Positions 30,669 through 39,480 of a stretch of 53,517 nt of DNA are shown here, one piece after another (position 1 is the first letter of the stretch; every line of letters begins with the position of its first letter). This DNA is from Candidatus Udaeobacter sp. (GTDB lineage Bacteria > Verrucomicrobiota > Verrucomicrobiia > Chthoniobacterales > UBA10450), in NCBI GenBank assembly GCA_013372845.1, contig JAALOD010000003.1, forward strand, positions 27,754 to 81,270. The letters run 5' to 3'. The notes below the pieces were generated by a model, which saw only the letters and a list, made by a program, of their open reading frames with translations, had not been told where the DNA came from and did not search any database. The translations under genes and the position numbers were made by a program.

Positions 30669-30948
30669 TCATTTTTCTTCCTGGGCCGCCTGACAGAGCT
30701 TCGCGGCACCGTAGATCAGAATCGCAGGTCTTAATGCCACGACGAGCAATCGAAAGAGTCCGCCCACGATTCGGCCCAGCGGCAGCCGGTTCAAAATGCC
30801 CGGCCACAAATGCACACAGAAGTGACTGCGCCGGTCTTTCGCGAACGTAATCCTCAGTCTCGCTGAGAGTTGTCTCGACCTGTTCTTTCACCCAATGCAG
30901 TCCGCGTTCCGGAAATTCGGCAGCAACTTCGGCAGATGAGCGATTCAT
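30669..30948 (-). pseudogene. DUF883/ElaB-like protein, frameshifted near 30798
   Basis: MNRSSAEVAAEF...WVKEQVETTLSETEDYVRERPAQSLLCAFVAG in the ORF frame; the hydrophobic C-terminus [42 protein letters not shown] is in another frame. Confidence 0.7.
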
Positions 30949-30995
30949 TTCGTTAATGATTCGAATTTTGATCCTGTCCTGCGCGCATCGACCTG

Positions 30996-31907
30996 TCAAC
31001 GCAAGGTTAGCCAAATCGAGCTGGCGCCTGTGTCTGGCGGGAAATCAGGCGGTGGAGGCGATCGATGAAACGTCCCGGCGCGGCGCGCTGCCTTGAGTCC
31101 GTAACGAGCCATGACTTCCAGCGCATGCTCACGCAATGTGGCGCAATTGGTGGACACCAGAACACGGCTGTTTCGCTCTGTTAGTTCGAGGGAAGCGACG
31201 AGCAACTTTTCGAAATCGTTTTCAACGTGAAAGGTTTTTCCTCCGGGCGAACGCGAAAAAGTTGGCGGATCAAGAATAATGACATCAAACTTCTCACCCT
31301 TGCGTGCTAGCCGCGGCAATACCGTCATCACGTCGTCAGCGATGAAGCGATGGCCCATTGTCGCAAGCTTGTTCAACGCAAAACTCTCGCGTCCGCGTGC
31401 CAGAGATTTCTTGGAAAGGTCGATATTGAGGGTCGTTGCGCCCACATAGGCCGCACTCACCGAAAAAGAGCAGGTGTAGGCGAAGCAGTTCAACAGCCGC
31501 TTGGGTGCAATGCGACGGACATAGCTGCGATTTTCTCTCTGATCGGGAAACAAGCCCACAGAGAAGCCCGCACCGAAGTCGATCCCAAATTTCAAACGTC
31601 GCTCGGTAGCGATCGTCTGTAGATTTTCAGTCGGGTCACCACATATCAGCCGCGGCGGTTCGCGTTGTTCGCTTTTTCGAGGGACGAAGCGAGCGAAAAT
31701 GCGTCCAAAGTTGAAAAGGGTGCCACTTGCCCACTCCCTTAATTCCTGAATGAGCCGCTCGCGGACCAGGACTCTCTTAAACGAGATGAGGATGTCGCGC
31801 CCGAACCGTTCTACCCAGCCATCCTCCATCGTGCAGAGTCTGTGCGCGTCCGTTCCCTCGGCTTGGAAGTCCCGAAACAAGCTTGCATCAATCCAGCCAG
31901 GATTCAT
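30996..31907 (-). CDS. Class I SAM-dependent rRNA methyltransferase, RlmI/RlmK-like
   Basis: FGIDFGAGFSVGLFPDQRENR, LLNCFAYTCSFSVSAAYVGATTLNIDLSKKSLARGRESFALN, FDVIILDPPTFSRS. Confidence 0.85.
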   Translation of the reverse strand: MNPGWIDASLFRDFQAEGTDAHRLCTMEDGWVERFGRDILISFKRVLVRERLIQELREWASGTLFNFGRIFARFVPRKSEQREPPRLICGDPTENLQTIATERRLKFGIDFGAGFSVGLFPDQRENRSYVRRIAPKRLLNCFAYTCSFSVSAAYVGATTLNIDLSKKSLARGRESFALNKLATMGHRFIADDVMTVLPRLARKGEKFDVIILDPPTFSRSPGGKTFHVENDFEKLLVASLELTERNSRVLVSTNCATLREHALEVMARYGLKAARRAGTFHRSPPPPDFPPDTGASSIWLTLR

Positions 31908-32002
31908 TTCCGTCAGCCGTATCCAAGGGCATACTTCCGATGCGGCATGGCCTAAGGGACCGGTTGCCGCTGAAGCTGGGCGTCGCTACACTCCGTCTCC
32001 GA

Positions 32003-32902
32003 ATGCAGCAAGTTACCGTCCGCGTTCCGGCGAGCACCTCAAATCTCGGTCCTGGTTTCGATTGCCTCGGTGTCGCGCTGCGCATTTATAACAGCGTAAC
32101 AGTTACTAGCGGTCGATCGCCGGAACAACCCCACCCGCAAATTGTCTCACAGGCGGCCGGGCGATTTTTCAAACGGGCCCGTCGCCGCGTGTTTCCGTTT
32201 TCCTCTTCAATCGTCGAAGAAATTCCCCGGTCGCGAGGTCTGGGTGGCAGCGCAACCATTCGCCTTGGCATTTTGCATGGGCTCAACCGGCTCAGCGGCG
32301 ATCCGCTCGACCGATTCGCGTTATTCCGATTATGCGCTGAGTTGGAAGGTCATCCTGATAACGCTGCGCCGGCGACCTTCGGCGGTTTTACGGTGGTGGT
32401 AGGTTCGTCGCTTCGCGCCGACCGGTTGGCGCAGCGCGGCGTCCCTGCGTTTCAGCGCTTTGAAGTTTCGTCGCAGTTGTATTTCGTTTTACTGGTTCCG
32501 GAGCTTGAAATTCGAACTTCGATAGCACGAAAGCTCCTGCCATCCAAAATTTCGCATGCCGAAGCGGTTGAGAATTGTGGAAACGCGTGTGCAATTACTG
32601 CGGCCTTCGCTTCAAAAAACTACAAGAACCTTCGGGGCGCATTCGGCGATTTCATTCATCAGCCGTTTCGCGCAAAACTGATACCCTTTCTTCCCGGCGT
32701 CATCACTGCGGCCGAAAAAGCGGGCGCGCTTGGCGCCTTCCTTAGCGGCAGTGGCTCGACAATCTGCGCCATTACGTTGCAACATCCAGATCGGGTCGCT
32801 GTGGCTATGAAGCGCGCTACGCGGGTGAGACCTGCCCGGACGATCGTCACCCGCGCCGATAATCGCGGCGGGCAAATTTTAAATCTGAAATCTAAGATTT
32901 AA
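32003..32902 (+). CDS. thrB: Homoserine kinase
   Basis: VTVRVPASTSNLGPGFDCLGVALRIYN; IPRSRGLGGSATIRLGILHGLN; GHPDNAAPATFGGFTVV; start chosen at MQQVTVRVPAS. Confidence 0.92.
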   Translation: MQQVTVRVPASTSNLGPGFDCLGVALRIYNSVTVTSGRSPEQPHPQIVSQAAGRFFKRARRRVFPFSSSIVEEIPRSRGLGGSATIRLGILHGLNRLSGDPLDRFALFRLCAELEGHPDNAAPATFGGFTVVVGSSLRADRLAQRGVPAFQRFEVSSQLYFVLLVPELEIRTSIARKLLPSKISHAEAVENCGNACAITAAFASKNYKNLRGAFGDFIHQPFRAKLIPFLPGVITAAEKAGALGAFLSGSGSTICAITLQHPDRVAVAMKRATRVRPARTIVTRADNRGGQILNLKSKI

Positions 32903-32904
32903 GA
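32881..32904 (+). repeat. Heptad/inverted short repeat overlapping the thrB stop
   Basis: aaatctg-aaatcta-agattta-agat; the thrB TAA lies in the third unit. Confidence 0.45.
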
Positions 32905-32911
32905 TCACCCA

Positions 32912-34102
32912 ATGGGCCGGCGGCTTGAAAACCTAGAGCAGTTTGGAATCGACGTTGTGCTCGAACGCCGTCATGGCGTTCGCGCCTCGATTTTACGCGG
33001 AATCCTCTACGCGCTCTCCTTCGCTTACGACCGGATCGTGCAGCTACGGCTCTATTTTTACCGGAAAAGAATTTTTCGCGAGCGGGCGCTTGGCGTTCTG
33101 GTGATCAGCGTGGGCAACCTGACGGTCGGAGGCACGGGCAAGACGCCGATCGTCGAAAAAATTGCTCGCGCGCTGCAAACAGGCGGGCGCCGAGTGGCAA
33201 TTCTGAGTCGCGGTTACAAAAGCATGCCGCGCAAACGAAGCTTGCTAAGTCGGCTGTACAATAGAAATCCCGATCCTCCACGCATTGTTTCGGACGGTGC
33301 ATCGCTTTTGCTGGATTCACGTACGGCCGGTGATGAGCCTTACATGCTCGCGCATAACTTGAAGAACGTGATTGTCCTCGTGGACAAAGACCGCGTCAAA
33401 AGTGGTCTGGTCGCGATCGACAAATGGAAGGTTGATACGCTGCTGCTGGATGACGGTTTGCAGTATCTCCATCTCAAACATCGCCTGGACATCGTTCTTG
33501 TGGATCGGCAAGCCCCATTTGGTAATGAATTCCTTCTTCCTCGAGGCACGCTGCGCGAGGCGCCGCGAAATCTGAGGCGTGCCAGCTACATCTTTATCAC
33601 CAAAAACACCGGCGAACCGAATGATGCCCTGGTGAAGCGCATTCGCCGCTACAATCGCACCGCCGAGATTATCGAATGCGCGCATAAGCCGCTGTACCTG
33701 CAGAATGTCTTCACCGGCGAAAAAGTGCCACTGGAACGCTTGCGTGATGCTTACATCGGCTCAATCAGTGCCATCGCTGCGCCGGAAAGTTTTGAAGCCG
33801 CATTGGCAAAGCTCGGCGCGCATGTCGATCTGGCCACCCGTTACATTGATCATCATTACTATTCCGAAGCGGAGCTAATCAGTTTCATCAAACGTTGTAT
33901 TCGGCGCGACTTGGAGATGATTGTGACAACAGAAAAGGATTCGGTGCGCATGCCGCGTTTGCCCGAGGGCGAAATGAAGGTGCCCATTTTTTTCTTGCGG
34001 GTGGAGATTGAGATCCTCAGCGGCCACGAAAGCTGGGAGCATTGCGTGGCGCGCATTTGCAAACCGCAGCCTGTGATCCCGCCTGAGCGGTTCTTTGCCT
34101 GA
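32912..34102 (+). CDS. lpxK: Tetraacyldisaccharide 4'-kinase
   Basis: [70 protein letters not shown]. Confidence 0.95.
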   Translation: MGRRLENLEQFGIDVVLERRHGVRASILRGILYALSFAYDRIVQLRLYFYRKRIFRERALGVLVISVGNLTVGGTGKTPIVEKIARALQTGGRRVAILSRGYKSMPRKRSLLSRLYNRNPDPPRIVSDGASLLLDSRTAGDEPYMLAHNLKNVIVLVDKDRVKSGLVAIDKWKVDTLLLDDGLQYLHLKHRLDIVLVDRQAPFGNEFLLPRGTLREAPRNLRRASYIFITKNTGEPNDALVKRIRRYNRTAEIIECAHKPLYLQNVFTGEKVPLERLRDAYIGSISAIAAPESFEAALAKLGAHVDLATRYIDHHYYSEAELISFIKRCIRRDLEMIVTTEKDSVRMPRLPEGEMKVPIFFLRVEIEILSGHESWEHCVARICKPQPVIPPERFFA

Positions 34103-34113
34103 AAGCCAATTCA

Positions 34114-34148
34114 GCGTTGGACGTTGGGCGTTGAGCGTTGGACGTTGC
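34114..34148 (+). repeat. Heptanucleotide tandem repeat, 5 units (RCGTTGR-like)
   Basis: gcgttgg acgttgg gcgttga gcgttgg acgttgc, 10 nt before the ligD-pol ATG. Confidence 0.85.
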
Positions 34149-34157
34149 CCTTTCAAC

Positions 34158-35075
34158 ATGCCCCAAAAAGCCGAGCTAGTTGTCGAAGATCGTAAGATTC
34201 AGGTATCGAATCTCGACAAGGTGCTATATCCGAAAGCGGGCTTCGCAAAAGGGCAGGTGATCGACTACTACATCCGCATCGCGCCAGTCCTTTTGCCACA
34301 TCTAAGGGATCGTCCGCTCACGATGAAGCGGTACCCTGACGGCGTTGATGGGCAATTTTTCTACGAAAAGAATTGCCCATCGCATCGGCCTAAGTGGGTT
34401 CAGACGGCGAAAGTCTGGAGCGAGGGAAACCAGCGGATCATGCATTATTGCCTCGCCAATGATTTGCCGACGCTTGTATGGGCCGCCAACCTCGCCGACC
34501 TCGAGCTGCACACGTCGCTGTCCCGCAAAGACGATATAGCGCGTCCGACGATGATGGTTTTTGACCTCGACCCTGGCGCTCCGGCCGACATCGTCCAATG
34601 CTGCCAGGTGGGGCTATGGCTCCGCGATTTGTTAGGCAAAATGAAACTGAAATCGTTTGCCAAAACGAGCGGATCGAAGGGATTGCAGGTCTACGTGCCG
34701 CTGAATACGTCGGTGACCTACGATCAAACCAAGGATTTGTCGCGCTCCCTCGCCCAGTATCTGGAGCGTGAACATCGCGATCGAGTCACCTCCAACATGT
34801 CCAAGGCAGTACGGAAAGGCAAAGTGTTCGTGGATTGGAGCCAGAACGACGAACACAAAACGACGATCTGCGTCTATTCCCTTCGTGCCAGGGAAGAACC
34901 GACAGTTTCAACTCCCGTCAGATGGACTGAAGTTGAAAACTGTCTGAAAAAGAAAAAGGCAGAGCTTTTGAGATTCCGCTCCGATCAAGTTTGCGCCCGC
35001 GTCGAAAAACTCGGCGACCTCTTCGAGCCGGTCGAGAAACTGAAACAAAAACTGCCGAAGAAGTGGAATGTATGA
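34158..35075 (+). CDS. Stand-alone LigD polymerase (primase-like) domain protein
   Basis: VSNLDKVLYPKAGFAKGQVIDYYIRIAPVLLPHLRDRPLTMKRYPDGVDGQFFYEKNCPSHRPKW; MMVFDLDPGAPAD; FAKTSGSKGLQVYVPL. Confidence 0.94.
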   Translation: MPQKAELVVEDRKIQVSNLDKVLYPKAGFAKGQVIDYYIRIAPVLLPHLRDRPLTMKRYPDGVDGQFFYEKNCPSHRPKWVQTAKVWSEGNQRIMHYCLANDLPTLVWAANLADLELHTSLSRKDDIARPTMMVFDLDPGAPADIVQCCQVGLWLRDLLGKMKLKSFAKTSGSKGLQVYVPLNTSVTYDQTKDLSRSLAQYLEREHRDRVTSNMSKAVRKGKVFVDWSQNDEHKTTICVYSLRAREEPTVSTPVRWTEVENCLKKKKAELLRFRSDQVCARVEKLGDLFEPVEKLKQKLPKKWNV

Positions 35076-35112
35076 TGTAATCGGTACGGAAAGAGTAGAA
35101 GGCATCTCACAA

Positions 35113-35201
35113 TGTCATTCTGAGCGAATCGAAGAATCTCGGATTAAATCCCGCTCGATCCACCGCTGAAATAAAGATGTTTCGCTTCGCTCAACATGAC
35201 A
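35113..35201. repeat. Palindromic element, family 2 (TGTCATTCTGAGCGAA...), 89 bp
   Basis: TGTCATTCTGAGCGAATCGAAGAATCTC...GATGTTTCGCTTCGCTCAACATGACA; related ends at 36010..36088 and 51468..51495. Confidence 0.85.
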
Positions 35202-35231
35202 GCGCCATTTATGAGATGACTTTTAGCGAGT

Positions 35232-35486
35232 ATGAACAATCACATATGGTTCGATGCGATTGGATGGACGGGAGCCGCCCTGCTCTTGGTGGCTTACGCA
35301 ATGGTTTCCTCTAAGAAATTGGAGGTGGACTCAACTGCTTACCAACTCCTCAACATCATCGGCAGCGTTTTCTTGGTCGCGAACACGATCTTTTATCGGG
35401 CTTATCCTTCGTCTTTTGTGAACGTGATTTGGGCTGGGATAGCTATTTTTTCAATCGCGACTAGAAGGCGACTCTCGTCAGGATAA
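35232..35486 (+). CDS. Small membrane protein, CBU_0592-like
   Basis: IGWTGAALLLVAYAMVSSKKLEVDSTAYQLLNIIGSVFLVANTIFYRAYPSSFVNVIWAGIAIFSI. Confidence 0.65.
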   Translation: MNNHIWFDAIGWTGAALLLVAYAMVSSKKLEVDSTAYQLLNIIGSVFLVANTIFYRAYPSSFVNVIWAGIAIFSIATRRRLSSG

Positions 35487-35503
35487 ATTGGAAATTCTTC
35501 CCC

Positions 35504-36004
35504 ATGCGCAAAGCCAATCTGAAAGACATTCCGGAGCAGGAACGAAAATCGCCGAAGGGAAAGTTTGGGCGATTCATGAAACATATTTCCATTGCGCTTG
35601 GGCGCGAGCCGGAGTCGCTCGATCTGTCCAAACGCCATCCGTTTGATCTGACCTTAGTGCGAATTCCCAAAGGCAAATTCCTTTGTCCCTATCACGCGCA
35701 TGCGGCTGAATCGGAGCTCTACCTGGTCCTGTCTGGCCGTGGCAACGTGCGCGACAAGGACGGGACCACCCAGGTTGGACCCGGCGATGCATTCTTATTT
35801 CAGCCAGGGGAGGCACATCAGCTTTGGAACGCGGGCGATGAGGACTTTGTTTATTACGTGATCGCCGATAATCCGCGCAGCGGCGGCACGACGGGTGATT
35901 CCTGTTATTATCCCGAAAGCGGAAAGTGGGCAGTGACAACAGATGGCCGGGAAGAAGTCGTCGTGAAAGGGACGGAGACTGATTATTTCGATGGCGAAGA
36001 GTAG
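35504..36004 (+). CDS. Cupin-domain protein (paralogue A)
   Basis: SLDLSKRHPFDLTLVRIPKGKFLCPYHAHAAESELYLVLSGRGNVRDKDGTTQVGPGDAFLFQPGEAHQL. Confidence 0.88.
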   Translation: MRKANLKDIPEQERKSPKGKFGRFMKHISIALGREPESLDLSKRHPFDLTLVRIPKGKFLCPYHAHAAESELYLVLSGRGNVRDKDGTTQVGPGDAFLFQPGEAHQLWNAGDEDFVYYVIADNPRSGGTTGDSCYYPESGKWAVTTDGREEVVVKGTETDYFDGEE

Positions 36005-36009
36005 TGATC

Positions 36010-36088
36010 GTCATGTCCAGGGCAAGTCGAGACATCTCGCCCATTGCGAAGAGGCGACCAGAGATTCCTCCACTCGGTCGGGATGACA
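36010..36088. repeat. Palindromic element, family 2, between tandem cupin genes
   Basis: gtcatgtccagggcaagtcgagacatctc ... gagattcctccactcggtcgggatgaca. Confidence 0.8.
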
Positions 36089-36098
36089 AAAGACTGAA

Positions 36099-36587
36099 AT
36101 GCGCAAAGTAAATCTAAACGAAATCAAGGAAGAAGCATGGCAGTCGGCCGGCGGAAAATACGCTGCGTCGTTCAAAGGAATTTCGGAAGCACTCGGACGC
36201 GAACCGACCTCACTTGATCTGTCCAAGCGTCATCCATTTGACTTGGAATGGAATCGAGTGCCTCCCGGGAAAGCAAATTTTCCCTATCACGCGCATTCGG
36301 CACAATGGGAGCTTTATTTGGTAATCTCTGGAAAAGGGAGCGTGCGTCACAAGGATGGTACAACTGAGATTGGGCCTGGAGACGCGTTCATTTTCGGGCC
36401 TGATGAACCGCATCAACTTAGCAACCTCGGTCAGGAAGACTTCATTTATTACGTGATTGCTGATAATCCCATCGGCGAATCGTTCTACTATCCGGATAGT
36501 GGAAAGTGGAAGGTGAACCGGTCGTCGGCGGGAGATCGGGTGTTCATTAAGAGCGAAGAAACTGATTATTTCGAGGGCGAAGAATGA
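36099..36587 (+). CDS. Cupin-domain protein (paralogue B)
   Basis: Same architecture as 35504..36004 (SLDLSKRHPFDLEWNRVPPGKANFPYHAHSAQWELYLVISGKGSVRHKDGTTEIGPGDAFIFGPDEPHQL...ETDYFEGEE). Confidence 0.88.
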   Translation: MRKVNLNEIKEEAWQSAGGKYAASFKGISEALGREPTSLDLSKRHPFDLEWNRVPPGKANFPYHAHSAQWELYLVISGKGSVRHKDGTTEIGPGDAFIFGPDEPHQLSNLGQEDFIYYVIADNPIGESFYYPDSGKWKVNRSSAGDRVFIKSEETDYFEGEE

Positions 36588-36721
36588 TGTCGTGACGCAG
36601 ACAATCATGTCTGCGTTTTTAGAGCTCGCAGGTTCGCCGCGGGACGAGTGCGTCCGGCTGCCGGACAGGATTGCCTGCTTCACCGCGTGCGCTGTTTGGT
36701 CTCTGCGTTTAAGGTCATATC

Positions 36722-37108
36722 ATGGATTCCAACAAATCGCGGAAAGAGTTCCAGTACAAGACATATCTGAACATTTTGCATGGACCGCTCGAACTAATCG
36801 ATGTGCAAAAACTGGCCGATGCTTCCACGGACAAATGGTACAACCAGACGCTTTGCAAGGTGAACGACTCGGTGGTCAGGCTGGCGGTGATCCAAGGCGA
36901 ATATCATTGGCACGAACACAAAGATATCGATGAATTCTTTTTCGTTCTCGACGGACACTTCCTCATCGATCTTGAAGATCGCGTCGTCGACCTGGCGCCG
37001 AGAGAGGGCTTCGTTGTTCCCAAAGGCGTGCGACACCGCACGCGCGCGCCTGAACGCACCGTGATCCTGATGGTTGAACGTGCGGACATTGTTCCTACCG
37101 GCGACTAA
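36722..37108 (+). CDS. Cupin-domain protein (distinct, mannose-6-phosphate-isomerase-like)
   Basis: LAVIQGEYHWHEHKDIDEFFFVLDGHFLIDLEDRVVDLAPREGFVVPKGVRHRTRAPERTVILMVE. Confidence 0.88.
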   Translation: MDSNKSRKEFQYKTYLNILHGPLELIDVQKLADASTDKWYNQTLCKVNDSVVRLAVIQGEYHWHEHKDIDEFFFVLDGHFLIDLEDRVVDLAPREGFVVPKGVRHRTRAPERTVILMVERADIVPTGD

Positions 37109-37122
37109 ATGCGCCGAAGGCA

Positions 37123-37578
37123 GTGAAAATCATTTCGGGCGGACAGACGGGTGTGGATCGCGCAGCGCTGGATGTTGCGCTAAAACATGGAATCGAGTCC
37201 GGGGGTTGGTGTCCAACTGGACGTCTTGATGAATTCGGCAGGATTCCAGATCGTTATCCAGTGAGGGAGTTGGAAAGCGGCGGTTTCACCGAGCGAACCT
37301 TGCAGAACGTCAAAGACTCCGATGGGACCGTCGTCATTTATCCTGGCAAGTTAACTGGCGGCACGGAGCAAACGGTCCAATTTTGCGTTGGGCAACAACG
37401 CCCGCATTTGCTCGTCGATGCGTCCAGAGTTTCCAGTGAAGATGCCGCCAGATTGATCGGCGAGTTTGTCCCTAAGAACAAGATTGATGTCCTTAACGTG
37501 GCTGGCCCGCGTCAAAGTGAATGGCCGCATGGATATGATTACGCGTATCGCGTCTTAGATATCTTTTGTCGTGGCTAA
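37123..37578 (+). CDS. Putative molybdenum carrier / SLOG-like Rossmann protein
   Basis: MKIISGGQTGVDRAALDVALKHGIESGGWCPTGRLDEFGRIPDRYPVRE; DGTVVIYPGKLTGGTEQTV. Confidence 0.85.
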   Translation: MKIISGGQTGVDRAALDVALKHGIESGGWCPTGRLDEFGRIPDRYPVRELESGGFTERTLQNVKDSDGTVVIYPGKLTGGTEQTVQFCVGQQRPHLLVDASRVSSEDAARLIGEFVPKNKIDVLNVAGPRQSEWPHGYDYAYRVLDIFCRG

Positions 37579-37585
37579 ACGCATA

Positions 37586-37634
37586 GCCTTCCGACAGGCT
37601 GCCGGAAAGAGACAGGCTGGCAGCCTGTGCCCCC
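37586..37634. repeat. Palindromic element (family 3) in a convergent intergenic gap
   Basis: TTCCGacaggctgcCGGAA and perfect odd palindrome ACAGGCTG-G-CAGCCTGT (37612..37628) between stops at 37578 (+) and 37643 (-). Confidence 0.65.
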
Positions 37635-37642
37635 GGAATAAA

Positions 37643-38935
37643 TCACTCGTAGCGCAGCGCTTTCACCGGATCGAGCCGTGCGGCGAAATATGCGGGAATC
37701 AAAGCGGCAATTGAGCAAATAAAAAACGCGCTGATACAAATGATGGCGACATCTCTTGGGATGACTTCCGCCGGAATTGCCGAAAATTGATAAACTTCGC
37801 GCGGGAAGATTTCGATGTGCAATGTGCTTGCAAGCCACTGGCTGAACTCGTTGCGATAACGGATCAAAGTCATTCCGAGTCCTAGTCCTGTCAGAGTTCC
37901 AAAGAGACCAACGATCGTTCCCTGTCCAAGGAAAACCCAGATGACCTGCGCAATGTTCGCCCCGAGGGCTTTCATGATTCCAATCTCGCGCCGCTTTTGC
38001 ACTGTCACCGTGATGAGCGTGCTCATGATTCCAAAGGCTGCGACGACCACGATGAAGAACAGCAGGAAAAACATTACGCTGCGTTCAAGTCGCACAGCTT
38101 CGAAAAATTGGTGGTTCATGTCAATCCAGGTCTGCGCGTATTCGGGAGGTTGGAGAAATTGTCCTATCGCCTGTTTTACCCGCTCGGCGCTGTACGGGTT
38201 GTCGGTTCTGACGGTGATGCCGTGCAACCCGTCTCCCAGCCCATATAACTCCTGGCCTACATAGACCGGCACGAGCAGAAACTCGGAATCGTGCAGGTAA
38301 TGTCCGGTCTCAAAGATACCGGTGACAGTTAATTCTTTCGGCAGGATGACCTCGCGCAATTGGTCGATCGCCTTCTTTTCTTCGTCTCCCGTCGCATTCT
38401 CCAGTTTTTTGATGCCATCGAGAATCTGGCCAAGATTGCCCGGCGAATAGACCGTGATCTTGTCACCGACGCTTGCCTGCAGTTTGCGGGCGAGCTCAAT
38501 CCCGAGAACGGTCGAATCACCTTCCAGGTCGAGCTTGCCGTACTTGATGAATTTTCTCAGCGGAATGACCTTCTCTTCCTGGGCGGGATCGACGCCGCGA
38601 ATCATGGGTGCGACTCGTCGGTTTTGAAATTCGACGATCACCGGTCCCTGGATGTAGGGAGCCGTCGCAACCACGCCCGGCGTGTTGTCGATCTTTGTTT
38701 TGAGCGTTCGCCAGTCGCGCAAGACGTCTTCCGTGCTCACCAAAACGTGCGCATCGAAATCGATCACCTTTTGGCGCAGCTCGCGATCAAACCCGGTCAT
38801 GACAGAAATGACGAGGATCAGCACTGTCACACCGAGCATCACGCCCAGGACCGAAATGAGTGTGATGATCGAGAGAAACGTGCGCTTCGGTTTCAAGTAC
38901 CGCAGCGCCAGGAAAAGGCTAAACGGAAGGTTCAA
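37643..38935 (-). CDS. LolC/LolE-type ABC transporter permease
   Basis: FSLFLALRYLKPKRTFLSIITLISVLGVMLGVTVLILVISVMTGFDRELRQKVI; C-terminal FtsX domain RREIGIMKALGANIAQVIWVFLGQGTIVGLFGTLTGLGLG. Confidence 0.93.
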   Translation of the reverse strand: MNLPFSLFLALRYLKPKRTFLSIITLISVLGVMLGVTVLILVISVMTGFDRELRQKVIDFDAHVLVSTEDVLRDWRTLKTKIDNTPGVVATAPYIQGPVIVEFQNRRVAPMIRGVDPAQEEKVIPLRKFIKYGKLDLEGDSTVLGIELARKLQASVGDKITVYSPGNLGQILDGIKKLENATGDEEKKAIDQLREVILPKELTVTGIFETGHYLHDSEFLLVPVYVGQELYGLGDGLHGITVRTDNPYSAERVKQAIGQFLQPPEYAQTWIDMNHQFFEAVRLERSVMFFLLFFIVVVAAFGIMSTLITVTVQKRREIGIMKALGANIAQVIWVFLGQGTIVGLFGTLTGLGLGMTLIRYRNEFSQWLASTLHIEIFPREVYQFSAIPAEVIPRDVAIICISAFFICSIAALIPAYFAARLDPVKALRYE

Positions 38936-38982
38936 TTCGGGATTAGCGTGGCGGCAAACTTAGTCGAATTCAACCGCGCGCT

Positions 38983-39345
38983 CTATTCGGAAAGGGCGTA
39001 CGCTTTCAGTTCTTCCAGCGTGACGAACTCGAGCGCGGAGGCGTGCGTTGCTTCAAGATCAACGGGAGCCACGCGGTTGTGATCCAGTGCACTTTTCCAG
39101 CGAGTCACGCATACGCACCATTTATCGCCTGGCTTCAATCCGGGAAAACCCCATTCCGGATGCGGCGTGACAAGGTCGTTTCCGTCAAGCACAGAGAAAT
39201 CGAGAAATTCCTGCGTCACTTTCACGCAGACCGTATGAAGCCCGATATCCTCAGGTCCGGTGCGGCAAAACCCGTCTCGATAAAATCCGGTCATCGGATC
39301 GCGACAACAACATTTCAGCTCGGTTCCAAGAACATTCGTGGGCAT
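38983..39345 (-). CDS. DUF2237 family protein
   Basis: MPTNVLGTELKCCCRDPMTGFYRDGFCRTGPEDIGLHTVCVKVTQEFLDFS...GLKPGDKWCVCVTRWKSA. Confidence 0.88.
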   Translation of the reverse strand: MPTNVLGTELKCCCRDPMTGFYRDGFCRTGPEDIGLHTVCVKVTQEFLDFSVLDGNDLVTPHPEWGFPGLKPGDKWCVCVTRWKSALDHNRVAPVDLEATHASALEFVTLEELKAYALSE

Positions 39346-39417
39346 AAAGTAAATGATCAGTAGTATTCAACGAACGCTAACAATCGACGAGCGCAAATAC
39401 ATTGGCCCGAGACATCA

Positions 39418-39466
39418 AAGGCGATGCGAGGACGCATCGCACTCCTAAAGCACTTTCGTGCGAAAA
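39418..39466. repeat. Half-copy of the GCGATGCG-AGGA-CGCATCGC palindromic family
   Basis: AAAGGCGATGCGAGGACGCATCGCACTCCTAAAGCACTTTCGTGCGAAAA; near-identical to 50419..50468. Confidence 0.85.
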
Positions 39467-39480
39467 CCACACGGGAAATC

